Shown: positions 9,391 to 20,371 of the stretch, in pieces
Layout of the letters: each line of letters starts with the position of its first letter
Position numbering within the stretch: position 1 is the stretch's first letter
Origin: Clostridia bacterium
GTDB taxonomy: Bacteria > Bacillota > Clostridia > Christensenellales > DTU072
NCBI GenBank assembly: GCA_017476265.1
Contig: JAFVAC010000009.1
Location: 1 to 40,760, forward strand
Reading direction: 5' to 3'
Length of the DNA stretch: 40,760 bases
Made by a program: the position numbers and the translations under genes
Notes under the pieces: model-generated
What the model was told of the DNA's origin: nothing
Databases searched by the model: none
The model's input: only the letters and a program-made list of their open reading frames with translations

Positions 9391-11151
9391 ATGAGCAATG
9401 CAAACGGAAAGGTAATCAAGGTGAGCGGACCGCTCATCGTAGCCGGAGGAATGGCGGACTGCAAAATGTTTGACGTCGTACGCGTCTCCGAGTCCCGTCT
9501 GATCGGTGAGATCATCGAGTTGAGAGGGGACAAGGCGTCCATACAGGTCTACGAGGAGACGGGCGGTATCGGACCGGGAGACGAAGTCTATTCGACCGGA
9601 ATGCCCCTGAGCGTAGAACTCGGGCCGGGGCTCATCGAGTCCATCTTCGACGGGATCCAGCGTCCTTTGAATACCTTGCGCGACAAGAGCGGAGATCGTA
9701 TCGGGCGCGGCGTGGAGGTCAGAGCGCTGGACCACACCAAGGTTTGGCACTTCTTCCCGACGGCTTCGGTCGGACAGGAGCTGATCCCCGGAGACGAGAT
9801 CGGCTACGTCCAAGAAAACGAGATCATTCGTCACAGCATTATGGTTCCCGCCGGACTGAAAGGGACTCTGACGGCGATCAAAGAGGGTGACTACACGATC
9901 GACGAAGTCGTCGCCAAAATAAAGACCGCTACGGGCGATCGGGATCTGACGATGGTCCAAAAGTGTTCGGTCCGTAAAGGCAGACCGTATTTTGAAAAGT
10001 TGGCTCCGGCGACTCCTATGGTCACCGGTCAGCGCGTCATAGACACCTTCTTCCCGATCACCAAGGGCGGCGTCGCCGCCGTACCGGGACCGTTCGGTAG
10101 CGGCAAGACCGTCGTGCAGCACCAGCTCGCCAAGTGGGCGGACGCCGACATCATCGTCTACGTCGGCTGCGGTGAACGCGGCAACGAGATGACCGATGTT
10201 CTGAACGAATTCCCCGAACTGATCGACCCGAAGACCGGCAAACCTCTTATGAAGAGGACGGTTCTTATCGCCAACACGTCCGATATGCCGGTCGCTGCGC
10301 GTGAAGCCAGCATTTACACCGGTATCACTATTGCCGAGTACTTCCGCGATATGGGCTACAACGTGGCGATCATGGCGGACTCCACTTCCCGCTGGGCGGA
10401 AGCCTTGCGTGAAATGAGCGGTCGTTTGGAGGAGATGCCCGGTGAAGAAGGATATCCGGCATATCTGTCCAGCCGTCTTGCCGAGTTCTACGAAAGAGCC
10501 GGTATCGTCAAAGTGCTTGGGAGCAAGCAAAAAGTCGGCAGCGTAACCGCTATCGGGGCAGTCAGCCCTCCGGGCGGCGACTTGTCCGAGCCCGTCAGCC
10601 AGGCGACTTTGCGTATCGTAAAAGTCTTCTGGGGACTGTCGGCGGCACTGGCTTACAAACGTCACTTCCCCGCGATCGACTGGATCCAAAGCTATTCTCT
10701 GTACTCCGATCGTCTGTCCGAGTGGTACAACGATAATATCGGCGCGGACTGGAACGTCCTCCGTCAAAAGGCAATGAGCATTTTGCAAGAGGAAGCGACA
10801 CTGGACGAGATCGTCCGTTTGGTCGGTATGGACGCCCTCGGCGCCAAGGACCGTCTGACGATGGAGACCGCCAAGACCGTGCGCGAGGACTACTTGCATC
10901 AGAACGCTTTCCACGAAGTGGACACCTATGCCTCTTTGGAAAAACAGCTCAGGATGCTCAAACTGATCATCTCCTACTACGAGCTCGGGCAGGACGCCTT
11001 GACTAAAGGCGTGGACATCGAGGACCTTGTGGAGATCCCGGTGCGCGAGCAGATCGGCAGAGCCAAGTATGTGGAAGAAAAAGACGTGGAACAAAAGTTC
11101 GACGAGATAGAAAAAGAACTTCGGAAAGAGATTTCCGACCTCATCGGATAG
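9391..11151 (+). CDS. ntpA: V-type ATPase catalytic subunit A
   Basis: The 586-residue catalytic subunit hydrolyses ATP in the A3B3 head. The P-loop GPFGSGKT is at residues 233-240, followed by the family motifs [15 protein letters not shown] (catalytic glutamate), [44 protein letters not shown] and the non-homologous insert around 100-190. Length and motif order are normal. AGGAG before ATG 9391 supports the start; it is followed 9 nt later by ntpB. Confidence 0.97.
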   Translation: MSNANGKVIKVSGPLIVAGGMADCKMFDVVRVSESRLIGEIIELRGDKASIQVYEETGGIGPGDEVYSTGMPLSVELGPGLIESIFDGIQRPLNTLRDKSGDRIGRGVEVRALDHTKVWHFFPTASVGQELIPGDEIGYVQENEIIRHSIMVPAGLKGTLTAIKEGDYTIDEVVAKIKTATGDRDLTMVQKCSVRKGRPYFEKLAPATPMVTGQRVIDTFFPITKGGVAAVPGPFGSGKTVVQHQLAKWADADIIVYVGCGERGNEMTDVLNEFPELIDPKTGKPLMKRTVLIANTSDMPVAAREASIYTGITIAEYFRDMGYNVAIMADSTSRWAEALREMSGRLEEMPGEEGYPAYLSSRLAEFYERAGIVKVLGSKQKVGSVTAIGAVSPPGGDLSEPVSQATLRIVKVFWGLSAALAYKRHFPAIDWIQSYSLYSDRLSEWYNDNIGADWNVLRQKAMSILQEEATLDEIVRLVGMDALGAKDRLTMETAKTVREDYLHQNAFHEVDTYASLEKQLRMLKLIISYYELGQDALTKGVDIEDLVEIPVREQIGRAKYVEEKDVEQKFDEIEKELRKEISDLIG

Positions 11152-11160
11152 GAGGGAAGT

Positions 11161-12531
11161 ATGCTGAAAGAATACAGGACCATCAAAGAGGTCGTCGGAC
11201 CGCTGATGCTCGTAGAGGGCGTCGAAGGGGTCAAGTATGACGAACTGGTCGAGATCGAGCAAGCCGACGGAGAAAGAAGGAACGGCAAAGTCCTCGAGAT
11301 CAACGGCGACAAAGCGCTCGTGCAGCTCTTCGAGGGCTCCTCGGGACTGCAAATATCCACCGCCAAAGCGAGATTCTTGGGCAAGAGCATAGAGCTCGGC
11401 GTCAGCGAGGATATGCTGGGCAGAGTCTTCGACGGAATGGGTCGTCCGCGCGACAACGGCGCCCCCGTCATCCCCGAAAAGAGGATCAACATTAACGGTC
11501 AGCCGATCAACCCCGTCGCCCGCAACTACCCGGATGAATTCATTCAGACCGGCATATCGGCGATCGACGGACTCAATACGCTGGTCCGCGGACAAAAGCT
11601 CCCGGTGTTCTCCGCGTCCGGTCTTCCCCACGCCGAACTCGCCGCACAGATCGCAAGACAGGCGAAAGTTCTCAACTCCGACAGCAAATTCGCCGTTGTG
11701 TTCGCCGCGGTCGGTATCACCTTCGAGGAAGCGGATTACTTCATCTCTGACTTCCGCAAGACGGGCGCAATCGATCGTACCGTGCTTTTTATGAACCTCG
11801 CCAACGACCCCGCCATCGAACGTATCGCCACACCGCGTATGGCGTTGACCGCGGCGGAGTATCTGGCGTTTGAAAAGGATATGCACGTCCTGGTCATCAT
11901 CACAGACATCACCAACTATTGCGAAGCGCTCCGTGAGGTCTCCGCCGCCAGGAAGGAGGTCCCCGGTCGCCGTGGCTATCCCGGTTATTTGTACACCGAC
12001 CTTGCGCAGATCTATGAGAGAGCGGGCCGTATTCGCGGCAAGAAGGGCTCCATCACACAGATCCCCATTCTGACCATGCCCGAAGACGACAAGACGCACC
12101 CCATTCCCGACTTGACCGGGTATATCACCGAGGGACAAATCATCCTCAGCCGTGAGCTGTACAAAAAGGGCATTATGCCGCCTATCGACGTATTGCCGTC
12201 GCTTTCCCGTCTGAAGGATAAGGGTATCGGCGCGAACAAGACCAGAAAGGATCACGCCGACACGATGAACCAATTATTCTCGGCGTACGCCAGAGGAAAA
12301 GAGGCGAAGGAACTGTCCGCCATCCTGGGCGAAGCCGCTCTGACCGAAGTGGACAGGAAGTTCGCCAAATTCGCCGAAGAGTTCGAGTTGCAATACGTCT
12401 CGCAAGGATTCACCAAAAACAGAAGCATCGAAGAGACCCTCAATCTCGGTTGGGACCTCCTGAAACTTCTGCCGAGGAACGAACTCAAGCGTATCAGAGA
12501 CGCTTATCTGGAAGAGTTCTACGACGACTAA
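11161..12531 (+). CDS. ntpB: V-type ATPase regulatory subunit B
   Basis: The 456-residue non-catalytic partner of NtpA. It has the typical opening [67 protein letters not shown] (degenerate P-loop), and [17 protein letters not shown] near the C-terminus. GGAGG precedes the ATG at 11161. Normally ntpD follows directly; here a 240-nt hairpin-rich spacer intervenes. Confidence 0.97.
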   Translation: MLKEYRTIKEVVGPLMLVEGVEGVKYDELVEIEQADGERRNGKVLEINGDKALVQLFEGSSGLQISTAKARFLGKSIELGVSEDMLGRVFDGMGRPRDNGAPVIPEKRININGQPINPVARNYPDEFIQTGISAIDGLNTLVRGQKLPVFSASGLPHAELAAQIARQAKVLNSDSKFAVVFAAVGITFEEADYFISDFRKTGAIDRTVLFMNLANDPAIERIATPRMALTAAEYLAFEKDMHVLVIITDITNYCEALREVSAARKEVPGRRGYPGYLYTDLAQIYERAGRIRGKKGSITQIPILTMPEDDKTHPIPDLTGYITEGQIILSRELYKKGIMPPIDVLPSLSRLKDKGIGANKTRKDHADTMNQLFSAYARGKEAKELSAILGEAALTEVDRKFAKFAEEFELQYVSQGFTKNRSIEETLNLGWDLLKLLPRNELKRIRDAYLEEFYDD

Positions 12532-12532
12532 A

Positions 12533-12753
12533 GGCAAAACCGTCGCAGGCGGTTTTGCGTGAGATTCGGCGAAAACCGAGTGAGATACGCCTTGCGGCGA
12601 GTGATATTCGCCTGACGGCGAGTGAGATACGCCAAGGCGCGTGGAAGCGGACAAGAAAGAGGCAAAACCGTAAACGGTTTTGCGTGAGATTCGGCGAAAA
12701 CCGAGTGAGATACGCCCAAAAACCGTCATCCCGAGCATAGTCGAGGGATCTCA
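12533..12753 (+). repeat. Hairpin array inside the V-ATPase operon
   Basis: The ntpB-ntpD gap is filled with small hairpins joined by the linker GTGAGAT. Stems include ATTCGG-CGAAAA-CCGAGT (twice), CGCC-TTGC-GGCG, CGCC-TGAC-GGCG and a GCAAAACCG/CGGTTTTGC stem (twice). A composite of about 55 bp occurs twice (12533-12591 and 12661-12716). The block ends with a degenerate dispersed motif of the type GTCATCCCGAGC...GGGATCTC (12726-12753). No ORF here is credible. RNA stem-loops inside an operon could tune ntpD level or mRNA stability, which is inference. Confidence 0.75.
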
Positions 12754-12771
12754 AAAATAAAAGGACAGATT

Positions 12772-13404
12772 ATGGCAAGACTGAACGTGAACCCCACACG
12801 AATGGAACTGAGACGCTTAAAGACCCGCCTCAAGACCGCCGTGCGCGGGCATAAACTCTTAAAGGACAAGTCGGACGAGACGATACGTCAATTTATGATC
12901 TACGTCAAGGAGAACAAACGGCTCCGCGCCGAAGTCGAAGGGGAAGTGTCGCAGGCACTGCGCTCCTTTATGCTCGCCGCCGCCGTCACCACGTCGCAGG
13001 TCATGGAAGAAGCGGTCGCTATGCCCGGGTATTCCGTCGAGCTGGAGACGTCGGAAAAGAACGTGATGAGCGTCATCGTCCCGCAGATCTCCGTCAAGGA
13101 GGGCGACCAAAAGGACTTGTATCCGTATTCCTTTGCCGGAGTCTCGGCGGAGCTGGACGGAAGCATCGCCAACCTGAGCGAAGTATTGGTAAAACTCATT
13201 CGCCTTGCGGAAGTGGAAAAGACCTGCAATATGCTCGCCGACGAGATCGAAAAGAACCGCCGCCGCGTCAACGCTTTGGAGTACGTCATGATCCCGCAAC
13301 TGGAAGAGACCATCAAGTATATCACGATGAAACTGGACGAAAACGAGCGTAGCAATACCATACGTCTGATGAAAGTCAAGTCGATGATCGAAAACAGAGA
13401 CTAA
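12772..13404 (+). CDS. ntpD: V-type ATPase central rotor subunit D
   Basis: The 210-residue coiled-coil shaft subunit. It opens with NVNPTRMELRRLKTRLKTAVRGHKLLKDKSDE, the strong signature of V/A-type D subunits, and ends with the matching return helix (RRRVNALEYVMIPQLEETIKYI...). It couples hydrolysis in A3B3 to ring rotation through NtpC. AAAGGA upstream of ATG 12772 supports the start. It is the last operon gene, ending at a strong terminator. Confidence 0.95.
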   Translation: MARLNVNPTRMELRRLKTRLKTAVRGHKLLKDKSDETIRQFMIYVKENKRLRAEVEGEVSQALRSFMLAAAVTTSQVMEEAVAMPGYSVELETSEKNVMSVIVPQISVKEGDQKDLYPYSFAGVSAELDGSIANLSEVLVKLIRLAEVEKTCNMLADEIEKNRRRVNALEYVMIPQLEETIKYITMKLDENERSNTIRLMKVKSMIENRD

Positions 13405-13422
13405 CAACAAACTCAAACAAAA

Positions 13423-13455
13423 GGCTCCCGAATGAAGATGTTCGGGAGCCTTTTT
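13423..13455 (+). terminator. Intrinsic terminator of the V-ATPase operon
   Basis: A perfect 10-bp stem GGCTCCCGAA (13423-13432) / TTCGGGAGCC (13441-13450), 8-nt loop, followed by TTTTT. Flanking A-runs on the other side make it usable also by the convergent pseudouridine synthase gene. Confidence 0.9.
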
Positions 13456-13469
13456 GTTGATATCGAATA

Positions 13470-14207
13470 TTATTCGTAAATGCTTTTGATGCGGATGGAG
13501 AGGTAACGGGAGACGTCGAAGAACTTCCAGGGGACGTCGTGGACGGGCGGGTAGACGCGGAAGACGAGCGTCTCTTTGGTGGTGGGATGGACGAACTTCA
13601 ATTCGGTCGCCCACAAGGCGAGGTTATAACCGACGGGGCTCTTTCCCTGACCGTATTTCTGATCGCCGAACAGGGGCACGCCGATGGTCGCCATCTGCAC
13701 CCGGATCTGATGCGCGCGTCCGGTATGGAGTCGGACGGAGAGCAGACTCATGCCGTTGCTTTCGGCAAGGGTCCTGTAGTCGAGGGTCGCTCTCTTTGCG
13801 CCTTCGGTCGCCATCGGGACGACCATGACGACGTTCTTTTGCGGGTTTTTGATCAGGTAGTGGGTCAGCCCGTTGACGCATTTTTCTTTGGGACTGCCGG
13901 CGACGACGGCAAGGTACTTCTTTTCCACCTCGCCGGATTTGATGGCGTCGCATAAGCGCGCTGCGGCTTTGGAGGTCTTGGCGTATACCATCACGCCGCC
14001 CGTCGGACGGTCGAGTCGATGTACCAGACCGACGTACGCGTCTCCGGGCTTATCGTACTTTTCCACCAAGTACTGTTTGATCGCCGTCTGCATATCGAGA
14101 TCCCCCGTCTCGTCGGGACAGGAGGGGACGTTCTGCGGCTTGACGACTACGACGACATGGTTGTCTTCGTATACGATTTCCAAATCTTTATAGCTAAAAT
14201 CCGTCAT
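13470..14207 (-). CDS. RluA-family pseudouridine synthase
   Basis: The 245-residue enzyme isomerises uridine to pseudouridine in RNA. It has the catalytic motif VHRLDRPTGGVMVYAKT (Asp after HRL), the second family motif LHTGRAHQIRVQM and GDQKYG. There is no N-terminal S4 domain, so it belongs to the compact RluA-like group; the exact target (rRNA or tRNA) cannot be read. The start is placed at ATG 14205-14207 because the upstream in-frame ATG at 14291 lies beyond the -35 box of the predicted promoter at 14217-14245. Only 9 nt separate that -10 from the ATG and no ribosome binding site fits, suggesting a leaderless message. Confidence 0.88.
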   Translation of the reverse strand: MTDFSYKDLEIVYEDNHVVVVVKPQNVPSCPDETGDLDMQTAIKQYLVEKYDKPGDAYVGLVHRLDRPTGGVMVYAKTSKAAARLCDAIKSGEVEKKYLAVVAGSPKEKCVNGLTHYLIKNPQKNVVMVVPMATEGAKRATLDYRTLAESNGMSLLSVRLHTGRAHQIRVQMATIGVPLFGDQKYGQGKSPVGYNLALWATELKFVHPTTKETLVFRVYPPVHDVPWKFFDVSRYLSIRIKSIYE

Positions 14208-14216
14208 AATACGATT

Positions 14217-14245
14217 ACTATACAATTTTGTCGCAACAAAGTCAA
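14217..14245 (-). promoter_or_regulatory. Promoter of the pseudouridine synthase gene
   Basis: On the minus strand: TTGACT (14240-14245), a 17-bp spacer and TATAGT (14217-14222). The start codon at 14207 is 9 nt from the -10 box. Confidence 0.6.
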
Positions 14246-14341
14246 ATAATTCGGGGGAAGAATTGATTGCCGGGTCTGCTTTTATGTTCAATTTGTATAT
14301 GGATATATACCAAAAGATATCCGAAGAGGGCGTTTTTGCGC

Positions 14342-14370
14342 TTGAAAAAAAATTTCTGTTGTACTATAAT
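14342..14370 (+). promoter_or_regulatory. Promoter of the F-type ATP synthase operon
   Basis: TTGAAA (14342-14347), 17-bp spacer, TATAAT (14365-14370), 38 nt upstream of atpB in an AT-rich stretch. It indicates the F-type operon is transcribed separately from upp and the V-type operon. Confidence 0.75.
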
Positions 14371-14408
14371 AATAAATTATTACTAATACTGAATTAAGGG
14401 GCACAGAT

Positions 14409-15095
14409 ATGTTTCAAAGTTTTTTAGCTGCGGATGACATCGGAGAGAGACTCGGCAAAGCCCTGACCCCGCAAAAGGTCAGTTGGTTCGGGACCGACAT
14501 TATGGTCAATCCAAGCTATTATACCGGCTTTGCCGTGATGGCCATCCTCGTCGTCGCGGCGATCATCCTCCGATTGACCGTCGTCAGACATATGAAGCGC
14601 GTCCCCGGGAAAGTCCAGTCGGTGCTGGAGCTTATTGTCGGCGGTTTTTCCAAAATGGCGGAGGGGGAGTACGGCGGCTTTGTCGGAGCGTACATTATGG
14701 TTGCGGCGATCTACGTCTGCCTCGGGACCTTGGTGGAGCTGCTTGGCTTCCGTCCCATTATGGCGGATCTCAACGCGTGCCTTGCGCTCGGCATTTCTAC
14801 CTTTGGACTCATCTTTTTCTTCGGGTTCAAAAAGAAGGGACTTGCTCGATTTAAACATTTCGCAAATCCCATTAATATCATCACAGACCTCGCCGTGCCC
14901 GTGTCTATGAGCTTCCGTCTGTTCGGAAGTATCGTGAGCGGTTTGCTTATCAGCGAGCTCATCTATTCGTTTATGTTCACCTCGTTCGTGTTCCCGGTGA
15001 TCGTGAGCGTCATTACCACGTTGTTCCACGCCTTGATCCAGGCGTACGTCTTTGCGACGCTGTCCACCCTGTTTATTCAGGAAGCGACGGAATAA
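14409..15095 (+). CDS. atpB: ATP synthase F0 subunit a
   Basis: The 228-residue membrane stator subunit provides the ion half-channels. Five to six hydrophobic segments are visible. The essential arginine is Arg170 in VSMSFRLFGSIVSG, and the last helices (LFHALIQAYVFATLSTLFI) match the family. AAGGGG upstream of ATG 14409 fits the start. No atpI precedes it. It is followed 36 nt later by atpE. Confidence 0.95.
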   Translation: MFQSFLAADDIGERLGKALTPQKVSWFGTDIMVNPSYYTGFAVMAILVVAAIILRLTVVRHMKRVPGKVQSVLELIVGGFSKMAEGEYGGFVGAYIMVAAIYVCLGTLVELLGFRPIMADLNACLALGISTFGLIFFFGFKKKGLARFKHFANPINIITDLAVPVSMSFRLFGSIVSGLLISELIYSFMFTSFVFPVIVSVITTLFHALIQAYVFATLSTLFIQEATE

Positions 15096-15386
<291 letters not shown>

Positions 15387-15395
15387 GAGGTTGAA

Positions 15396-15929
15396 ATGAC
15401 AAACCTAATGGCAAACTTTTTTTCACAAGAGATCATTTTGGGGTTGACGGTGCAGGAGTTTTTACTGCATCTACTTAACTTTGTCATTTTGATCGTCGCC
15501 CTGACCTTGCTTCTCTACAAACCGGTCAAAAAGTTTATGCAAAAGCGTAAAGAGACGTATGAGAAGGCGGAACAGGACTATGAGACCGCATTGACGGGGC
15601 TGAAAGAAGCGCAGGCTTCCGCGGACGAAAAGATCGACGAGGCGCGCAAAGAGGCGGTCCGACTGGCGGAAGAGGCGCAAAAGAAGGCGCTCGAACAGCA
15701 AAAACTCATTATCTCCGAGGCGCAAAAGGAGGCGGATGGGATCGTCTCCGCCGCAAAAGAAGAAGCCAAGACCGCCGCGATCAAGAGTAAGGAAGAGATT
15801 TACCTCGCCGCCAAGGATATGGCGTACGACGTCGCCGAAAAGTTGATCGCACGGGATCTGAAGACCGAGGACAACGACGCCTTCATCGACGCGATCCTGG
15901 CGGAGCAAAAGGACGTGCAAGATGCGTAA
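15396..15929 (+). CDS. atpF: ATP synthase F0 subunit b
   Basis: The 177-residue protein has one N-terminal membrane helix (around residues 14-41) and a long charged coiled coil (KKFMQKRKETYEKAEQDYETALTGL... to about residue 160). Its C-terminal part (EIYLAAKDMAYDVAEKLIARDL) is the conserved delta-binding region. The length is ordinary; there is no b-delta fusion as in mycobacteria. It overlaps atpA by 8 nt. No atpH gene lies between them, which is the expected place for it. Confidence 0.94.
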   Translation: MTNLMANFFSQEIILGLTVQEFLLHLLNFVILIVALTLLLYKPVKKFMQKRKETYEKAEQDYETALTGLKEAQASADEKIDEARKEAVRLAEEAQKKALEQQKLIISEAQKEADGIVSAAKEEAKTAAIKSKEEIYLAAKDMAYDVAEKLIARDLKTEDNDAFIDAILAEQKDVQDA

Positions 15930-17661
15930 CGTCACCGTCAAGTCGTCCGTCCCCTTTACGACGGCGCAAAAAAAGAGGTTGGAGGAAGGGCTACGTCCCC
16001 GCTACGGCGAGGACGCCGATTTTTTCTATACCGTGGACGACAAGGTCTTCGGCGTCATCGTCGAGGACGGAGAGACAGTCGTCGAGTACGACGTCGTATC
16101 GCTCATCAAAGCCTTCCGCAAGCAGAGCGAGTCTTTGGTGGACGAGCGATTCGCCGCCGCAGGAGAACTCCCTTCTATGTGGACCAAAGAGTTGGTGGAC
16201 GCGCTTCGTCCTACGCCCACGACGGTCCAGTGCGGAAGAGTCATCGCCGGAGCCGACGGGATATTGACCGTCGTCGGTCTGCCCGACTGCCGCTATTACG
16301 AACTGCTGGAAGTGGGCAGAGGTAGATATGCCATCGCAATGAACCTTCTTACCGACTGTGTGAAGGCTATGCTCATCACCGGCAAAGATGGCGTCGAGTA
16401 CGGCGCTTTGGTCAAAGGCACCGGCAAGATCGTCGAGGTCCCGGTAGGCAAAGGTCTCCTCGGACGGGTGGTCAATCCGCTCGGCAAGCCGATCGACGGA
16501 GACGAGGGGCTCTTCTTTGACAAAGTTCGCCCCATAGAGTCTCCCGCTCCCAAGATCATCGATCGTGAAAAGGTCTCCCGTCCGCTTATGACGGGGATCC
16601 TCGCCATAGACAGTATGGTCCCCATCGGCAAGGGGCAGAGAGAGTTGATCATCGGCGATCGGCAGACAGGCAAGACCAGTATCGCCGTAGACGCCATCAT
16701 CAATCAGCGCGACAAGGACGTCGTCTGCATCTACGTCGCCATCGGGCAGCGCGCCGGATCGGTGACCAAACTGATCTCCAAGTTGAAGTCGAGCGACGCG
16801 ATGAAGAACACCGTCCTCGTGGTCTCCACCGCCGACGACAATGCCGCTTTGCAATACATCGCGCCCTATACCGGGTGCGCCATGGCGGAAGAGTTTATGG
16901 AGCAAGGCAAAGACGTCCTCATCGTCTATGACGATCTGACCAAACACGCCAACGCGTACCGCACGATCAGCCTTCTTTTAAAGCGCCCGTCCGGCAGAGA
17001 GGCTTATCCGGGCGACGTCTTCTATATCCACTCCCGCCTTTTGGAGCGGAGCGCACAACTTTCGGCAAAGAAGGGCGGCGGCAGCATCACCGCTCTGCCC
17101 ATCATCGAGACGCAAGCGGGGGATATCTCCCAGTACATCCCCACCAACGTTATCAGTATCACCGACGGACAGATCTATCTGGAGAGCGAACTCTTCCATT
17201 CCGGCGTCCGTCCCGCCGTCAACGTGGGACTTTCGGTCAGCCGCGTGGGGGGCAGCGCGCAGTACCCGGCGATCAGGAAGTTGTCTTCCAAACTCCGTCT
17301 GGATCTCGCCCATTTCCGCGAACTCGCCCTCTTTACGCAGTTCGGGTCGGAAGTGGACGACGACACCAAGCGAATCCTCGAGCAGGGAGAAAAGGTCACC
17401 ACCATTCTCACCCAAAAGGAGGGAGAGCCTTTCGGCGTGGACAAAGAGGCGATCTATTTGTATATGATCGGAGGAAAACTCTCCGACGTGGATAAGTCCG
17501 AAGTCAAAAAGTACATCGAAGGGTTTTATTCGTACTTCTGTTCCATCGACTACGCGTCGATACGCGAACTGAAAAAGACCGGCGTGATGACGGACGAGAT
17601 AAGGTCCGCTCTGGACGACGCGGCGCGCGACTATGCGACGGCGTATGCCAAAAAGAAGTAA
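15922..17661 (+). CDS. atpA: ATP synthase F1 alpha subunit with N-terminal delta/OSCP C-terminal domain fusion
   Basis: At 579 residues this alpha subunit is about 75 longer than usual. From residue ~95 it is a normal alpha: PVGKGLLGRVVNPLGKPIDG, P-loop GDRQTGKT at 245-252 (169-176 in E. coli, an offset of 76), arginine finger Arg441 in SVSRVGGSAQ. Residues 4-75 read as the C-terminal beta-hairpin/helix domain of delta (OSCP): VTVKSSVPFTTAQKKRLEEG, VDDKVFGVIVEDGETVVEYD and a closing helix SLIKAFRKQSESL, in the order and spacing of the E. coli delta C-terminus. A short linker follows. The ATG at 15922 overlaps atpF by 8 nt, and the frame is continuous, so this is not an annotation join. The delta N-terminal helical bundle is absent. 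Its partner in normal enzymes is the alpha N-terminal helix, here replaced by the fused domain. Confidence 0.95.
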   Translation: MRNVTVKSSVPFTTAQKKRLEEGLRPRYGEDADFFYTVDDKVFGVIVEDGETVVEYDVVSLIKAFRKQSESLVDERFAAAGELPSMWTKELVDALRPTPTTVQCGRVIAGADGILTVVGLPDCRYYELLEVGRGRYAIAMNLLTDCVKAMLITGKDGVEYGALVKGTGKIVEVPVGKGLLGRVVNPLGKPIDGDEGLFFDKVRPIESPAPKIIDREKVSRPLMTGILAIDSMVPIGKGQRELIIGDRQTGKTSIAVDAIINQRDKDVVCIYVAIGQRAGSVTKLISKLKSSDAMKNTVLVVSTADDNAALQYIAPYTGCAMAEEFMEQGKDVLIVYDDLTKHANAYRTISLLLKRPSGREAYPGDVFYIHSRLLERSAQLSAKKGGGSITALPIIETQAGDISQYIPTNVISITDGQIYLESELFHSGVRPAVNVGLSVSRVGGSAQYPAIRKLSSKLRLDLAHFRELALFTQFGSEVDDDTKRILEQGEKVTTILTQKEGEPFGVDKEAIYLYMIGGKLSDVDKSEVKKYIEGFYSYFCSIDYASIRELKKTGVMTDEIRSALDDAARDYATAYAKKK

Positions 17662-17667
17662 GCCACT

Positions 17668-20320
<2,653 letters not shown>

Positions 20321-20371
20321 TTTCGGACCCCGAAAGAAAAATAAAGATACCCAATATACAAGGAGTGGACT

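Noticed and set aside
9205..12273. A 1022-codon open frame on the minus strand
   Set aside because: It is exactly antisense to ntpG, ntpA and ntpB, whose protein motifs are unmistakable. The biased codon use of the real genes leaves the opposite frame open; the antisense translation has no recognisable domain.
15922..16150. The long AtpA as an assembly frameshift joining atpH to atpA
   Set aside because: The N-terminal domain and alpha are in one frame with a normal linker, there is no remnant of the delta N-terminal half upstream, and the start overlaps atpF by 8 nt as a coupled native start would.
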